From contig JARBCG010000139.1 of assembly GCA_028803175.1 (NCBI GenBank), positions 1 to 6,886 on the forward strand: a DNA stretch of 6,886 nt, read 5' to 3'. A model generated the notes under the pieces. The model was not told the origin of the DNA, made no database searches, and saw only the letters and a list, made by a program, of their open reading frames with translations. The stretch's first letter is position 1. Each line of letters begins with the position of its first letter. Of this stretch, positions 6,612 through 6,886 are shown one piece after another. The DNA comes from Wolbachia sp. (GTDB taxonomy: Bacteria > Pseudomonadota > Alphaproteobacteria > Rickettsiales > Anaplasmataceae). The position numbers were made by a program, and so were the translations under genes.

Positions 6612-6794
6612 TTTATATAGTGAGGTTGGCAGGTTAGCACCCTCGCCTTAAGGCGAACACTTTAGTATAATATGGTTTAGTATGGATTATAAACATAGCT
6701 CTAACAGTGTAGAATGTAATTAAGCGGTAATATTACTCCTGACCATATGTTAGTCTCTATATCTCCCAGCATGGTGCTATCTAAGTTGGTACAG
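6612..6794 (+). mobile_element. Relic of the same IS200/IS605-type element (copy B)
   Basis: This is a second, shorter copy of the block at 141-438, in the same orientation. It keeps the left flank, here with the perfect palindrome CGCCTTAAGGCG (6644-6655), and the tnpA fragment GNITPDHMLVSISPSMVLSK (6726-6785), but lacks about 110 bases between them and everything after the VQ codons. Like copy A it has DHML where an intact enzyme should have an H-x-H motif. It is a non-functional remnant. Confidence 0.65.
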
Positions 6795-6886
6795 TTCTTA
6801 ACGCCAATTATGGATTAGAAGAAAGCAAAAAAGCCTGGGAAATATGGTAAACTCCAATATTGTAAAAAAAACTAAGAAGGTACCCC
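6795..6886. other. Unassigned right edge
   Basis: Similarity to copy A ends at 6794. One plus-strand frame reads NYGLEESKKAWEIW and then stops at TAA, which looks protein-like but is too short to assign. It may be the tail of another broken gene fused to the IS relic. Nothing else is visible before the window ends. Confidence 0.3.

Noticed and set aside
1..6886. tRNA, rRNA, CRISPR array or riboswitch
   Set aside because: Reading both strands showed no cloverleaf with a TTCRA arm, no regularly spaced repeats and no conserved leader. Absence was judged by eye only.
1..6886. Possibility that the segment is a Wolbachia insert in a host nuclear genome
   Set aside because: coaE, nuoG and nuoH are fully intact with bacterial-type signals, which fits a living bacterial chromosome better; the pseudogenes are ordinary for this group.

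Overview
The window is an AT-rich bacterial segment that most resembles Wolbachia, or a close relative in the Anaplasmataceae (Rickettsiales). This rests on remembered protein character: an alphaproteobacterial/mitochondrial-type NuoG and NuoH, a Rickettsiales-like CoaE, IS200-type transposase relics and several half-decayed genes. No database search was possible, so genus is an inference.

Layout. The left edge (1-865) is a mobile-element graveyard: a possible DDE-transposase N-terminal scrap, then a frameshifted IS200/IS605 tnpA with part of its left flank, then AT-rich DNA with a diverged direct repeat. On the minus strand follow coaE (866-1471), a broken gene for a small secreted protein (1485-2016), and a compact operon transcribed leftwards from a plausible promoter at 5796-5823: a 70-residue basic protein of unknown function, nuoG, a 148-residue membrane protein, and nuoH. 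The right edge (5994-6886), on the plus strand, holds a broken gene for a single-span membrane protein and a second, shorter copy of the same IS200-type relic.

Functionally the core is respiratory complex I. NuoG carries iron-sulphur clusters of the peripheral arm and NuoH is the membrane subunit at the quinone site. CoaE makes coenzyme A and is separate.

The most interesting item is the 148-residue protein between nuoG and nuoH. It starts within the nuoG stop codon (ATGA overlap) and ends 6 bases before nuoH. By eye it aligns almost without gaps to the first ~130 residues of the NuoH next to it, but it lacks the charged and quinone-site motifs and stops after the third membrane helix. I read it as a diverged, truncated NuoH paralogue kept within the complex I operon. 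Apart from this, the window looks like ordinary endosymbiont sequence: intact housekeeping genes separated by decaying genes and insertion-sequence debris.
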